NCBI GenBank assembly: GCA_022649165.1
Contig: JALCNR010000018.1
Coordinates: 1 to 56,411, forward strand
Source of the DNA: Actinomyces sp.
GTDB taxonomy: Bacteria; Actinomycetota; Actinomycetes; Actinomycetales; Actinomycetaceae
Direction of reading: 5' to 3'
DNA length: 56,411 nucleotides
Shown piece by piece: positions 15,924 to 26,729 of this stretch. Each line of letters opens with the position of its first letter. Position 1 is the first letter of the stretch. The notes under the pieces were generated by a model. The model ran no database searches. It was not told the DNA's origin and saw only the letters and a list, made by a program, of their open reading frames with translations. The position numbers and the translations under genes were made by a program.

Positions 15924-18900
15924 GTGCCTCGACATGCTGCTGCGCGCCGGCGTACGCGCTTCGACCACAGCACGCGACTCGCCCGATGCGGAGCCGGGGC
16001 GATGAGCGTCCTGTTGGCCACCGCACTGGGGATCGGCGCCGTGACGGTGCCGGTCCAAGCCGCCGAGGGAGATCCGCAGTACCTGACCGTCGCGAAGACG
16101 GTGAACGGCGACGAGTCGAGGACACTGGAGCCTGGCGAGCCCTTCACCTATCAGATCGAGATGAACTGCTCGGAGGCCGACTGCGTCGATGCGGTGGTGG
16201 AGGACGCGCTGCCTGAGGAACTCGAGGGTTTCCAGATCACCGGCGTGGAAGTGACCTCCTCGAACTCGCCAGTCGCCGGGGAGGCGACGTGGACCGAGGG
16301 CGGGACGCCGGTCTCCCAGCCTTCCACGGTCGGTGCCGCGACCGCCCTCACCGTCGCGTTCAGCCAGTCGCTGGCATCGGGAGGCACCGGCCTGGCCATC
16401 GGCTCCACGGCCACGGTCAACATCACGCTGCAGGTTCCGATCGGCTTCTCGCCCGATGACGAGCGCAACGGCGAGGCAATCGTCAACACGGCTGTGACCT
16501 CGGCGGACAACTCCGCGGGCGACTCGGATGCAGCGACGGTCACGGTATCGGCCACGCAGGAGCTGGCCGCAGCGATCGACAAGACGTGGAGCCCGGCGAG
16601 CTCGGCGTTCGCGCCCGGTGCGGAGTCGACGATCACGCTCGCCGCGACGAACACATCGAACGTATCGGTGGACTCGATGACGGTCGAGGAGCCGGACGGC
16701 CTGGCCGACGGCGCGACGGCGCTCAGCGCCGACAACCCATTCCGGACGAACGACTTCGCGCGGTTCGCGGATGGCGCGACCCTGCCCAACGGCGCCACCT
16801 CGGTCCGGGTGGACGCGCTGGTCCTGGCCGGCGGCGTGTGGACGTGGACGGAGGGAGTCCCTGGCGACTCCTACGCGCTGCCGGCCGGCGTCGCCCCCGG
16901 GGACGTGGGCGGCCTGCGCCTCACCTACACGGGCGAGATCTCCCCGCAGGCTGGCGCGACGGTCCCGATCGCCCTCACCCAACGCGCGGCCGACCGCAAC
17001 GACGCGGCCGACCTGTCGACCCAGAGCATCACCATCGACAACGTCGCTCGGGCGTGGACGTCGCGGGATGGCGCCTCCAGCGACGTCGTCACCGACACGG
17101 CCGCACGCACCGTCACTCCCGCGGTCGTGAGCACGGACATCGCGAAGTCCTTCGCGGACGCCGAGGTCGTCGCAGGCGGATCCACGACCGCCACCATCAC
17201 GGCGAGGAACACCGGGACGGCCGTGAACACGTGGACGATCCGTGACGTCAGCGGTTTCTTCACCGATTCCATCTCCTTCGGCGGGTTCACCGGCGGGATC
17301 ACCTACCCGGCGGACGCCGTGGGCGGTACCGTCGTCTACCACATGCTGGACGGCTCGCTGCCGGACGAGTCCGTGCCGTTCGGCTCGGGCACCATCCCGG
17401 ACGCCCCGTCCGGACGCATCGCCGGCTTCGACCTCGTCTTCGCCTCCGCGGAGGGGACGAACGGCATCGCGGCGGACGCCAGCGTCTCGGCCTCGTTCAC
17501 GGTCGACGCCGTCGAGACCGCGGACCGCGACACCACCTACACCAACACGGCGACATCGACCGTGACGGCGGCCAACGGGCAGGAGGGGGACGACTCGGCC
17601 TCCGCGACGCTCTCCGTGCCGGTCCCCAGCATCGACACGGAGCTGGCGAAGACCGTGAGGCCCCGCGGCGCCGTGGAGCCGGGGCAGAGCGTCCTCACCA
17701 CGCTGACGTCGACGACGAGCACCAACAGCGCCTCCACGAAGGTGCGGACGATCCTCGTCGAGGACGCGTGGGACGGAGCCGACGCGACGAACTTCTGGAA
17801 CGCCTTCGGCCTCACGTCGATCGCTCCCACCCAGGTGCTGGCCGGCACGGACCTGACGGTCCAGGTGCAGACGGAACCCGGTGCCTGGGTCACGCTGGAC
17901 ACAGCCGGCGCGCAGAACGACGCGCACTGGTACTCGCTGGACTCGGACGAACTCGCAGCGATGCTCGGGGCGCAGAGCCTGTCCACGGCCGCTGTGACCG
18001 GCATCCGCTTCACCTTCACATCCACCGCCGAGGACGGATTCGGCCTCACGACGACGTTCGCACCCAACCTGGTGTTCACGGCGCGCGCCACGTTGCGCAC
18101 CGGCGGCCCCGTGGACACGGCCCAGGAGGGCGAGGGCGCGACGCAGGTGCCGACCTCGTACACGAACACGGCCACCACCACGGGCAGCGGGACGACCGGG
18201 GGCGGAGCGCCACTCAGCGACGGCGACACCGGCACCGGGATCGGTCAGGTCGTCACGTACCCGGGAGAGGGCACGGGCGTGCGCATCGACAAGGCGTGGA
18301 ACGCGGACGTCGTGACCGCGCTCACCGACGCCCAGGCCTCGACGACCCTGACCTGGGGCATCCAGCCGGGACACGACTCGGTCACCCTCACAGATGATCC
18401 CTCCAGCAGCGTTCGGGAATCGGTCTTCGACGCGTTCAACCTGACGGCCGTCAAACCGGTCGGCTCCTCGACCGCCCCCTACACGAACGGGTGGTACCTG
18501 GCCTACGACACCGTCACCGCCGTGGAACTCTACGACGGCTCCGCGTGGGTGCCCGTCACCGCCCCCGACGGATCCTGGCAGGAAGCGGACGGCTCGTTCA
18601 AGGGCTACACGCTGTCCGCGGACGAGCAGACGCACGCCACCGGCGTGCGGGTGACACTGGAACCGGACGACGCTGCGCGGGCGGACGCGCTCGCGGCCGG
18701 CACCATCGCCCCCGAACCCGGCTCGGGCGTGGCCAGCGGCAACGAGCGCACGTTCACGCTGGACTGGAAGCTGCGCGACAGGACGAGGTCGTCGAACGCC
18801 TGGATCACGTCGACCACGGCCCTGAACACGGCCGACGGCGGCGTCGACCGGAACACCGCCGAGATCAGGGCCGGCGAGGGCTCGGACACGGACTCCGACA

Positions 18901-21900
18901 CGATCGTCATCACAGGCGGGATCCCGAAGGTCGTCGTGGACAAGACGGTGGCCACCCCCAAGGTCCAGGTCCCCGCCGACGGCGCATCGGCCTCACAGGA
19001 CTACCCGACGAACCGGTACACGCTGACGGCCCGCAACGGATCCACAGCGGGCGCGAACTACGTGCGGGTCGGCGATCCCGCGCCCTGCACGGACGAAAAG
19101 CTCATGGGATGCAGCACCGGGGCGACCGGCGGGGAGGCGCTGGCGGACCCGTTCACCGGCACGGGCGCGGCGACGGGAGTACTCGACGACGCCGTCCCGA
19201 ACGCCTTTGAGCGGCAGGATCTCACGAAGATCACCATCGCGGCCGAGCAGGAGGACCAGGTCGACTGGGACGGCTCCATCGTCTGGCTGCTGCGCTACGA
19301 CGCGGAGACCGGTGCCTACACGACCACGTCCACGACCATCGCGGCCGCGAACGGCCTCGCCGCCGGCGACCTGGCCGACGTCGTCGGCGTCTCCGTCACC
19401 TTCGCGGGCGCCGGGGCCTCGGAGGAGGAGGGCTCGATCACCCAGGACAACGACCTGACGATCACGCTGGACACCCGCGTGCGTCCGACGCTGCGCAGCA
19501 CGGGCCAGGCGTTCTGGGAGAGCACCGACGAGGGCCACGCCTCCGACAACGGCGTCTTCGCCCAGTCCTACGACCTCGTCGTGAGCCCGGGCGTGACGAC
19601 CGGCGACTTCAGCAACGCGCCCGTGTCCTACACGAAGGGAGTCCTGGAGGCCAAGGCGTCCAAGACCATCTCGGACGGCACCATCGTGGAGCCGGACCCG
19701 GACGAGAGCCAGACGGTGACGCTGGCGGGCAACCAGGGCGCATCCACCGTGTCGCCGACATCCGTGACGATCACCGACCTGCCCGACGGCGGGGACGGGG
19801 GGTCGACCGGCTTCTGGGAGAACTTCAGCTTCACCGGCCTGTCCTCCCTCACCGTGCCCGCCGGAGCCGACCGGGTGAGGATCGGGGTCTTCGGGACCTT
19901 CGACGAGGGCGGTGCCCCGGCGTGGCTGGACGGCGAGGTCCAGCCCACGTCCGAGGACGGGACCTACACCCTGCCCGTCGCCGAGGAGAGGTACGGCGAC
20001 ATCCAGGGCCTGCGGATCGTGTTCACACGGGACGACGGCGCGCTGTTCTCACAGTCCTCACCGGCCTGGAGCGCCCAAGCCGTCTACACGGTGGCGCTGC
20101 GCGACACCCAGCGCACGAGCGGCGAGGACGTGGCATGGCCCGGCACCGCGACCGACGCGGCGTCGGTGAGCAGTGTGAGCACCGGGTTCGAGCCGGCCTC
20201 GGCGACCGCGGCCGACGATGTCTCCTGGAACGCCGGCAGCGCGGTCCTGGCGATCGACAAGTGGGCGAACGAGGGCACCCGCACCGTGAAATCGGGAGCG
20301 ACGATCCCGTGGGACCTCACGATCTCGAACGCGGGAACGGGCTTCCTGGACCTCACGTCGGTGGTCGACGACATGGACGAGTACCTCATCTACACGGGCG
20401 AGGGCGGAAGCGCGGCCCCGGATCAACCCATCCAGTTCACGCCGGGCACGCTGCCCGACGGGACCCCCGGGGCGGTCACCACGGCGCCCGAGGTGGAGGC
20501 GACCGGTGAGACCAACGGCACGATCACGTTCACGTGGCCGGGCGGCGCGCGGTTGCTGCCGGGCGAGACGATCACAATCCGGGTCTGGCTCGAGTTCCTG
20601 CCGGGCGCGAGCTCCGGGGAGAAGGTCAGCAACGCGCTCACGGTGAACACGGGGCAGCGCCTCGACGCCGTGACCCGGGCGCTGGAGGGGACGACGAACC
20701 AGACGCCCCGGCTCGACTCCGACGGCACATCCGGGACCACATCGGACTTCGTCCAGCCCGCCGAGGGCGAGAACGTGTACGTGGTCAAGGGCGTGCAGGG
20801 TTCGATCGCAGGCGCCGTCAACTCGGTGAATCCAGACCTCGAATGCGTGGCGTCGATGCCCAGTCCGTTGGACCCGAGCGACCGCTACTACCGCAATCCC
20901 TGCGTCGCCAACAGCACGCTCGGGGGCACCGACAAGTGGATGCTGCGCGCGGTCAACGGCGGGACGACCGACCTCACGCGCATGATCATCTTCGACCAGC
21001 TCCCGGTCGCCGGGGACCAGCTTCTGCTCTCGGGGACAGGACGGGGCTCCCAGTACCGGCCCGAGCTCACGGGCGCCCCTGTGGTCGTGGGCGCGCCGGA
21101 CGGGACGACGACGACCGTCGAGGTGACGACCTCCACCGGCGTGTGCGTGGGCACATGGGCCGGGCTGGGCGGAGGCACAGTCGGCACGGCTCAGGCGCCG
21201 TGCGCGCAGAACGGCGAGGAATGGTCGCCAGCCGGCGAGGACACCGACTGGTCGAAGGTCACGGGGCTGCGCGTCACCCTGGACTTCACGGCATCCGATA
21301 TCGGGGCTCTCAAACCCGGCGTCAACATCAACGTGATGTACTCGAGCGCCAACGCGCCCCAGACGGAGGCGGACTCGTCCCTGGCCCTGCGGGACGTCCC
21401 CGCAGCCGACCAGTACGCGTGGAACCAGTTCGGCGTCCAGTACTTCGGCGCGGGCCAGACGCCGCAGGCGAAGAAGATCACCCCGAGCCAGGTCGGCGTG
21501 CACCTGCGCACCGGCTCGATCAAGGTCGCGAAAACCGCGGCCGGTGACGCCCGGGCCTACGCCCCCGACTCCATCACTGCCACGGTGACGTGCGAAGCCG
21601 GCGGCGCCCCGCTGACGTTCGACGGCGGGGCCTCCTCGAAGACGGTGACGTTGACCCGGGACGAGGACGGCGCCTACGCGCCGGCGACGATCGACGGCAT
21701 CCCCGTAGGCGCCAACTGCGAGGTGTCCGAGGACGGCGATCCGGGCGCGTTCGGCGAGACAGCGCGCTCGATCGAGAACCAGGCCCTCCAGGTCGCCACG
21801 GCCGATCCGGTCGACGAGGCGCCCGCAGCCCAGGTCGCGACGATCACGAACAGCTACCAGTGGGGCGCCCTGTCGGTGACGAAGCAGGTCGACACCGAGG

Positions 21901-23666
21901 CGGACGCGGGCCGATTCGGCCCCTTCGGCTTCGCCCTGGCCTGCACGACCGCCGACGGCCAGCCGGTGGACTTCGGCGAGGGCCGCACCGGGACGTCTTT
22001 CACGTTGCCAGCAGGCGGGACCTGGACCGCTCCGGGCTCGACGATTCCGGCCCGCAGCACGTGCGTGCTGACGGAGACCGACTCGTCCTCGGCGGACGCC
22101 ACGGTGCTCACCGGCGACAACGTCACCGATAACGGGGACGGAACGGCCACCATCGTGATCGGCTCCGACGACACGGCCGTGGTGAGCGCGCTGGTGACGA
22201 ACCACTACGATGCCGGCACGCTCACCGTCTCCAAGACGGTCGAGGGGCCGGGCGCCGCGACGTACGGTTCCGGACCCTTCGGGTTCCACTCCATCTGCAC
22301 TTACGGGGACCAAACACTGTTGGACGAGGACTACACGCTGGAGCCCGGGGCGACGAAGACCTTCGGGGTCTTCCCCGCGGGCACGCAGTGCCAGACGGCG
22401 GAGACGGCCACATCGGGCGCCACTTCCACCGCGATGTCGCCCGAGGGCGGTGTCGCCACCATCGCCGCTCAGACCGGAGCGTTGCCCTCGTCTGTGGAGG
22501 TGAGGGCCACGAACACCTACGACGTGGGCGGACTGAAGGTCGTCAAGCAGGTGGCGGGCTCGGGCGCCGAGGCGTTCGGAGCGGGCCCGTTCACCGCTCA
22601 GGTCGCCTGCGCCTACCAGAAGGACGGGGAGACTGTCGCGGTGCCTTTGGCGAACGACGGCACGGTCGTCCTGGACCAGGCGAACGGGTATGAGGCGACC
22701 GTGGAGAACATCATCGCCGGCGCCGAGTGCACGGTGACCGAGACCGACGGCGGCGGGGCCGACGCCTCGGTCGTGTCGCCGGAGGACGGCGCCGTCACGG
22801 TGGGCGGATCGCAGGACGCCGCGGCCGAGGTGACGATCACGAACACGTTCGAGGCCGGCTACGTCACGGTCCTCAAGGCGGTGGACGGGGATGGGGCGTC
22901 GGCCTACGGCACCGGAGAATTCGGGTTCGAGGCGGTGTGCGACTGGCCGTCGGGCACGGGTGCGGCCGGCTCGGGCGGCTCTGAGACGACGGAGTTCACC
23001 CTCGCGGCGGGCGGGTCCCGGCGCCTGGGTCCCTATCCCGTGGGCGCGCAGTGCCGGGTCACGGAGACGGCCACGTCGGGCGCCACATCCACCACGATGT
23101 CGCCCGAGGGCGGCGTCGTCGCCGTCGAACCGTCGGGAGAGGCGGACACGGCGTCGGAGGCGACCGTGACGGCGACGAACACGTTCGACACCGCCGCGCT
23201 CACCATCGTCAAGAAGCGCACCGGGGCCGGGGCGGACGCGTTGGGCGACGGGCCGTTCACTGCGCAGGTGGCCTGCACCTACTCCAGCGACGGGCAGACG
23301 ACGGACGTTGCCCTGCCCGACGGCGGTACGGTGGTCCTGTCGAAGGACAACCGCTATCGCGCGACCATCGGGGGGATCCTGGTCGGCGCGGAATGCACGG
23401 TGACGGAGACGGACGCCGGAGGCGCCGACGCCACGACCATCGACCCCTTGGGCGGTGTGGTGACCATCGACGCCGACGGGCAAACGGTGACGATCACCAA
23501 CGAGTTCGCCACCGCGCCCTCGGGCGGAGGCACCGGGTTGAGCGTCACCGGCGCGGACGTCGGTTACCTGATGGCGGCGGCGATCGCGCTGGCCGTCGGC
23601 GGCGCCTTGGCGGCCGGGTCGAGAACCCGCAAGCGGAAGGGCCGGGCCCAGTATGTCCCGCGCTGA
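15924..23666 (+). CDS. Giant LPXTG-like cell-wall-anchored surface protein with DUF5979-type repeats
   Basis: The product is 2580 aa. The GTG start at 15924 follows AAGGAG at 15910-15915. A long signal peptide with a basic n-region ends near VQAAEGD (about 46-50). Residues of about 50-1860 form a chain of Thr/Asp/Gly-rich beta-sandwich modules similar to DUF11/isopeptide-type surface domains. Six DUF5979/SpaA-like repeats follow at about 1862, 1981, 2098, 2202, 2312 and 2424. Each begins with G-x-L-x-V-x-K and ends in a (T/S)E(T/D)-type strand; repeats 3 and 5 share TETATSGATST. The C-terminus has a sorting signal: LSVTG at 2539-2543, a hydrophobic helix and RTRKRKGRAQ. A sortase should fix it to the wall, where an adhesin role is likely. 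No sortase gene lies in the window. Confidence 0.9.
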   Translation: MPRHAAARRRTRFDHSTRLARCGAGAMSVLLATALGIGAVTVPVQAAEGDPQYLTVAKTVNGDESRTLEPGEPFTYQIEMNCSEADCVDAVVEDALPEELEGFQITGVEVTSSNSPVAGEATWTEGGTPVSQPSTVGAATALTVAFSQSLASGGTGLAIGSTATVNITLQVPIGFSPDDERNGEAIVNTAVTSADNSAGDSDAATVTVSATQELAAAIDKTWSPASSAFAPGAESTITLAATNTSNVSVDSMTVEEPDGLADGATALSADNPFRTNDFARFADGATLPNGATSVRVDALVLAGGVWTWTEGVPGDSYALPAGVAPGDVGGLRLTYTGEISPQAGATVPIALTQRAADRNDAADLSTQSITIDNVARAWTSRDGASSDVVTDTAARTVTPAVVSTDIAKSFADAEVVAGGSTTATITARNTGTAVNTWTIRDVSGFFTDSISFGGFTGGITYPADAVGGTVVYHMLDGSLPDESVPFGSGTIPDAPSGRIAGFDLVFASAEGTNGIAADASVSASFTVDAVETADRDTTYTNTATSTVTAANGQEGDDSASATLSVPVPSIDTELAKTVRPRGAVEPGQSVLTTLTSTTSTNSASTKVRTILVEDAWDGADATNFWNAFGLTSIAPTQVLAGTDLTVQVQTEPGAWVTLDTAGAQNDAHWYSLDSDELAAMLGAQSLSTAAVTGIRFTFTSTAEDGFGLTTTFAPNLVFTARATLRTGGPVDTAQEGEGATQVPTSYTNTATTTGSGTTGGGAPLSDGDTGTGIGQVVTYPGEGTGVRIDKAWNADVVTALTDAQASTTLTWGIQPGHDSVTLTDDPSSSVRESVFDAFNLTAVKPVGSSTAPYTNGWYLAYDTVTAVELYDGSAWVPVTAPDGSWQEADGSFKGYTLSADEQTHATGVRVTLEPDDAARADALAAGTIAPEPGSGVASGNERTFTLDWKLRDRTRSSNAWITSTTALNTADGGVDRNTAEIRAGEGSDTDSDTIVITGGIPKVVVDKTVATPKVQVPADGASASQDYPTNRYTLTARNGSTAGANYVRVGDPAPCTDEKLMGCSTGATGGEALADPFTGTGAATGVLDDAVPNAFERQDLTKITIAAEQEDQVDWDGSIVWLLRYDAETGAYTTTSTTIAAANGLAAGDLADVVGVSVTFAGAGASEEEGSITQDNDLTITLDTRVRPTLRSTGQAFWESTDEGHASDNGVFAQSYDLVVSPGVTTGDFSNAPVSYTKGVLEAKASKTISDGTIVEPDPDESQTVTLAGNQGASTVSPTSVTITDLPDGGDGGSTGFWENFSFTGLSSLTVPAGADRVRIGVFGTFDEGGAPAWLDGEVQPTSEDGTYTLPVAEERYGDIQGLRIVFTRDDGALFSQSSPAWSAQAVYTVALRDTQRTSGEDVAWPGTATDAASVSSVSTGFEPASATAADDVSWNAGSAVLAIDKWANEGTRTVKSGATIPWDLTISNAGTGFLDLTSVVDDMDEYLIYTGEGGSAAPDQPIQFTPGTLPDGTPGAVTTAPEVEATGETNGTITFTWPGGARLLPGETITIRVWLEFLPGASSGEKVSNALTVNTGQRLDAVTRALEGTTNQTPRLDSDGTSGTTSDFVQPAEGENVYVVKGVQGSIAGAVNSVNPDLECVASMPSPLDPSDRYYRNPCVANSTLGGTDKWMLRAVNGGTTDLTRMIIFDQLPVAGDQLLLSGTGRGSQYRPELTGAPVVVGAPDGTTTTVEVTTSTGVCVGTWAGLGGGTVGTAQAPCAQNGEEWSPAGEDTDWSKVTGLRVTLDFTASDIGALKPGVNINVMYSSANAPQTEADSSLALRDVPAADQYAWNQFGVQYFGAGQTPQAKKITPSQVGVHLRTGSIKVAKTAAGDARAYAPDSITATVTCEAGGAPLTFDGGASSKTVTLTRDEDGAYAPATIDGIPVGANCEVSEDGDPGAFGETARSIENQALQVATADPVDEAPAAQVATITNSYQWGALSVTKQVDTEADAGRFGPFGFALACTTADGQPVDFGEGRTGTSFTLPAGGTWTAPGSTIPARSTCVLTETDSSSADATVLTGDNVTDNGDGTATIVIGSDDTAVVSALVTNHYDAGTLTVSKTVEGPGAATYGSGPFGFHSICTYGDQTLLDEDYTLEPGATKTFGVFPAGTQCQTAETATSGATSTAMSPEGGVATIAAQTGALPSSVEVRATNTYDVGGLKVVKQVAGSGAEAFGAGPFTAQVACAYQKDGETVAVPLANDGTVVLDQANGYEATVENIIAGAECTVTETDGGGADASVVSPEDGAVTVGGSQDAAAEVTITNTFEAGYVTVLKAVDGDGASAYGTGEFGFEAVCDWPSGTGAAGSGGSETTEFTLAAGGSRRLGPYPVGAQCRVTETATSGATSTTMSPEGGVVAVEPSGEADTASEATVTATNTFDTAALTIVKKRTGAGADALGDGPFTAQVACTYSSDGQTTDVALPDGGTVVLSKDNRYRATIGGILVGAECTVTETDAGGADATTIDPLGGVVTIDADGQTVTITNEFATAPSGGGTGLSVTGADVGYLMAAAIALAVGGALAAGSRTRKRKGRAQYVPR

Positions 23667-23710
23667 CTGATGGCCGGGCGGTCGGTGCGTCGGGAGAGCA
23701 GGGCGGGACT

Positions 23711-25075
23711 GTGAGCGCGAGACGGGCGGACGCGCCGAGGCGCGCCACGCCGACACCGCGGGACGTCCATCACTCGATCGGCGTGATCGCGGAGGCGCTG
23801 ACGTCCGGCCACGACGATCGCGCGCTCCGGATCGCCCGGGGTCTCGGCCCGGACGCCCTCGGCGCGGTGGCCGGACTCCCATCGGCGCAGGCCCGGGTGC
23901 GTGAGGCGCTGGCGGCGGCGGAGACGCTCTTCGTCGGCGGGTGCACCCGCGACGCCAGCACGTGGTGCGCCGCAGCCGAGTGGTCGGCGTCGGAGACGGA
24001 CGCGCCGGAGCTCCTCGTGGAGGCGCGGGGCCTCCGGGCGGCGATCCTGGCGGTCAGCGGCGAGTCCATGGAGGCCGAGGGCGTCATCGCGGAGACGCGC
24101 CGCGTCCTGCGTGATCTGGAGCCGGCGGCCTCGGGCGTCGTCTCCTGGCCCCTGATCCTCGCGGAGGCCACGACGGTCATGAACCGGCGAACGGGCCGGG
24201 ACGTGCGCTCGTTGATCGACGAGGCGCGGGACCTGGATCCCGCCCTTGACTGGATCGCTCCGGGCCTCGTGCGGCTTCTGGAGACCATGCAGCACATGCT
24301 CCATGGGGAACGCCGGCAGGTGGTCGACGCCTCCGAGGGGTGCCGCGGGTCCGGCTCTCCGGGATGCCCGCGCTATTTGCGCGATGTGATCCTCTCCCAC
24401 ACGGCCCGCTCGTACGTCGTGCTGGGTGATCCGGGCAGGGCGCTCGGCCTGCTGGCGGAGGCCGCGAGCCCGGGAGACCATCCTGTGTGCCTGTCGGTGG
24501 ACCGTGCCAGCGCGTACCTGGCCGCCGGGCGCCCCGCCGAGGCGCTCGCGTGCACCGAGTCCTGCGTGCGGTCTCCCGAGCATATGCAGCGCCCGCTGAG
24601 GGCCCTGCACGTCCGGCGCGCCATCGCCCTGGAGATGCAGGGGCGCCCCGCCGCAGCGGATCGGGAGTTCGCGCGAGCGTGGTATTCGGCGATCGTCACC
24701 GGTTCGGTGAGGCCGGTCGTCGGCGTCCCGGAGAAGGAGTACCGGGCGCTGGAAGCGCGCTTCCGAGAGAGGCATCCGGACGTCGTCGACACGCTGGCCG
24801 ACTACGCGGTCTTCGCGGAGGCCGTCCACCCGGTCGAGGGCGTCGGCGATCTCGGCATGCTCGGACAGCGCGAGAGGGAGGTCGGTGGCCTGCTCGTGGG
24901 CGGCGGGACGTCCGCGCAGATCGCCGCGACGCTCGGAATCTCGGTCAACACCGTCAAGACGCATATGAGAGCGATCTACGCGAAGCTCGGAGTGCACACG
25001 CGCACCGCGGCGGTCGACGAGCTCAGGCGTCTCGGACTTGGGGCGAGGGAGAGCAGCGGGGAGGGGAGGCGCTGA
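23711..25075 (+). CDS. LuxR-family transcriptional regulator (first of a pair)
   Basis: The product is 454 aa from a GTG at 23711. Most of the protein is a helical, TPR-like region (residues about 20-370) without ATP-binding motifs. The C-terminal LuxR helix-turn-helix is LGQREREVGGLLVGGGTSAQ followed by ISVNTVKTHMRAIYAKLG. It starts 44 bases after the giant surface protein and ends overlapping the next regulator (TGATG), so all three may be one transcript. It is a paralogue of the next gene (same layout, same VNTVKT motif). Its target and ligand are unknown. Confidence 0.85.
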   Translation: MSARRADAPRRATPTPRDVHHSIGVIAEALTSGHDDRALRIARGLGPDALGAVAGLPSAQARVREALAAAETLFVGGCTRDASTWCAAAEWSASETDAPELLVEARGLRAAILAVSGESMEAEGVIAETRRVLRDLEPAASGVVSWPLILAEATTVMNRRTGRDVRSLIDEARDLDPALDWIAPGLVRLLETMQHMLHGERRQVVDASEGCRGSGSPGCPRYLRDVILSHTARSYVVLGDPGRALGLLAEAASPGDHPVCLSVDRASAYLAAGRPAEALACTESCVRSPEHMQRPLRALHVRRAIALEMQGRPAAADREFARAWYSAIVTGSVRPVVGVPEKEYRALEARFRERHPDVVDTLADYAVFAEAVHPVEGVGDLGMLGQREREVGGLLVGGGTSAQIAATLGISVNTVKTHMRAIYAKLGVHTRTAAVDELRRLGLGARESSGEGRR

Positions 25076-26544
25076 TGGGCAGGAACGACGATCCGGACGC
25101 GGACGACGCGGTGTCCCAGGTGCTGGAGTCGGTGCTCCCGGGCGCGCGCTCCGTTCCGCGAAGCTCGTTGATCGCCGCCACCTCCTCGCCCGGCGACCGG
25201 CGTCCGATGTCGGCGGGGGCGGGACTGCGCCGGCCGTTCGCCAGGATCTGGGCGCTGATCTCACTCGGCCAGTTCGATCGCGCGCACGACGAGGCGCGGG
25301 TCCTGGACGCGCGATCGCTCGATGGCCTGTCGGAAGAGGTGCCCCTCCGCACGCGAGCAATCTGCGCGCTGATCCTCTCCGAGGTGTGTCTGTCCTCGAG
25401 CAGGTGCCTGGAGAGCGGGCGGTTCGCGTCCCGCGCCCAGCAGTGGGGCGAGGAGGCGGCCGATTCGCTCGTGGTGCTGCACGCCGTCAGCCTCCACGCG
25501 GCGAGTCTGGCGGTCGAGGGCAGGGGATGGGAGGCCGAGGAGCAGATCCGGACCGCCCGCGGGCTGTTCGGCGGGCTCGACGACGAGGCCCGGACTGCGA
25601 TTCATAACCGTCCGGGCCGCGGGTGGAGCCTCGCGCTCGCGGAGGCGCTGTGCGTGTTCCGGAGGCAGGACGGCACCGCGCTCAAGGCCCTGGAGGACGA
25701 GCTCACGGCCGCGGAGATGCGCAACCGGGGTGCCTTCCGCTGGCTGATCCGGTTCTGCCGGATGCTCCGCGCCATCCTGGCCGCCGACTTCGATGCGGTG
25801 ACCGCCCTCGCCGATCAAGCGCGCCGCAGCGTCGATCTGCCTCCCTGCCCGCCGCTCCTGCGCAAGAGCTTCGTGCGCTACGAAGCGTTGGCACTGGTCC
25901 AGACGGGAGACCCAGGCGCCGCGCTGGACCTGCTGGACGGACGGGAGTCCTCGTCCGACCACGCGGTCTGCTTCGAGACCGTCCGGGCCAGCGCGCACCT
26001 GCAGATGGGGCGCCCCGAGCTGGCGCTGGCGGCGACCGAGGGCTGCGCGCGTCTCGGCGTCCGGCACGCCCCGCTGGCACGCTGCGCCATGCTGGGACGC
26101 AGAGTCGTGGCGAACGACATGCTGGGGCGCACCGAGCTCGCCGACCGGGAACTCTCCCAGGCGGCGCGCCTCATCACGGGCCTGGGTCCGTTCGTGCCCC
26201 TGTGGGCGACTCCCCGGGCGGGCCTCGACGCGCTCAAGGAGCGGTTCCGCGCCAACGAACTCGCCTTGTACAAGCGACTGCAGGACGCGCAGCCCACGTG
26301 GAGCGAGATCCCCGACCCACGTTCCTGGGCGCCCGCAGGCGTCCATCTGAGCGACCGGGAATGGGAGGTCGCGCTGCGCCTGGCCTCGGATCTCACGATC
26401 CCGCAGATCGCCGGCGACCTGTATGTCTCCGTCAACACCGTCAAGACGCAGCTCCGCTCGATCTACTCCAAGCTCGGCGTGAACTCGCGCCGCGAGGCGG
26501 TCGCTCGGCTGGATGTCCTCGGCCTGCCGCGTTCCGGCTCGTGA
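25075..26544 (+). CDS. LuxR-family transcriptional regulator (second of a pair)
   Basis: The product is 489 aa from an ATG at 25075 overlapping the preceding stop by one base. It has the same architecture as its upstream neighbour: a TPR-like helical body (for example GRPELALAATEGCARLG matches GRPAEALACTESCVRSP in the first) and a C-terminal LuxR domain (LSDREWEVALRLASDLTIPQ, then VSVNTVKTQLRSIYSKLG). There is no Walker A, so it is not a classical MalT/LAL protein. Tandem duplication followed by divergence is the simplest origin. It probably controls the surface protein locus. Confidence 0.85.
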   Translation: MGRNDDPDADDAVSQVLESVLPGARSVPRSSLIAATSSPGDRRPMSAGAGLRRPFARIWALISLGQFDRAHDEARVLDARSLDGLSEEVPLRTRAICALILSEVCLSSSRCLESGRFASRAQQWGEEAADSLVVLHAVSLHAASLAVEGRGWEAEEQIRTARGLFGGLDDEARTAIHNRPGRGWSLALAEALCVFRRQDGTALKALEDELTAAEMRNRGAFRWLIRFCRMLRAILAADFDAVTALADQARRSVDLPPCPPLLRKSFVRYEALALVQTGDPGAALDLLDGRESSSDHAVCFETVRASAHLQMGRPELALAATEGCARLGVRHAPLARCAMLGRRVVANDMLGRTELADRELSQAARLITGLGPFVPLWATPRAGLDALKERFRANELALYKRLQDAQPTWSEIPDPRSWAPAGVHLSDREWEVALRLASDLTIPQIAGDLYVSVNTVKTQLRSIYSKLGVNSRREAVARLDVLGLPRSGS

Positions 26545-26729
26545 CCGACATGTCCGGGGCCGGCCTCGCCGTGTCCCGTGGCAGGCGGCCCCTGCCGATG
26601 AGGGGCGGCGCCGGAGCATCCGGCGGATCGTGCCGTTTCACCCGGCCCGATGCGGCGGAGGAGCGTAGGGTCGAAAAGGGAGAGGGACTGTCTCAGTCCG
26701 AAGCACGAGTCCGAAGGAGGAAGGATCCG

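Noticed and set aside
15705-18635. 976-codon minus-strand frame
   Set aside because: Overlaps the start of the surface protein; Arg-rich composition and no domain.
20919-20929. CTCGGGGGCAC, an 11-base match to the tRNA-Arg 3' end, as a possible right attachment site
   Set aside because: Lies inside the intact surface protein gene and is short enough to occur by chance.
20058-23882. Open frame of 1274 codons on the minus strand opposite the surface protein
   Set aside because: Arg/Gly/His-rich translation without family motifs; a GC-rich antisense shadow of the real gene.
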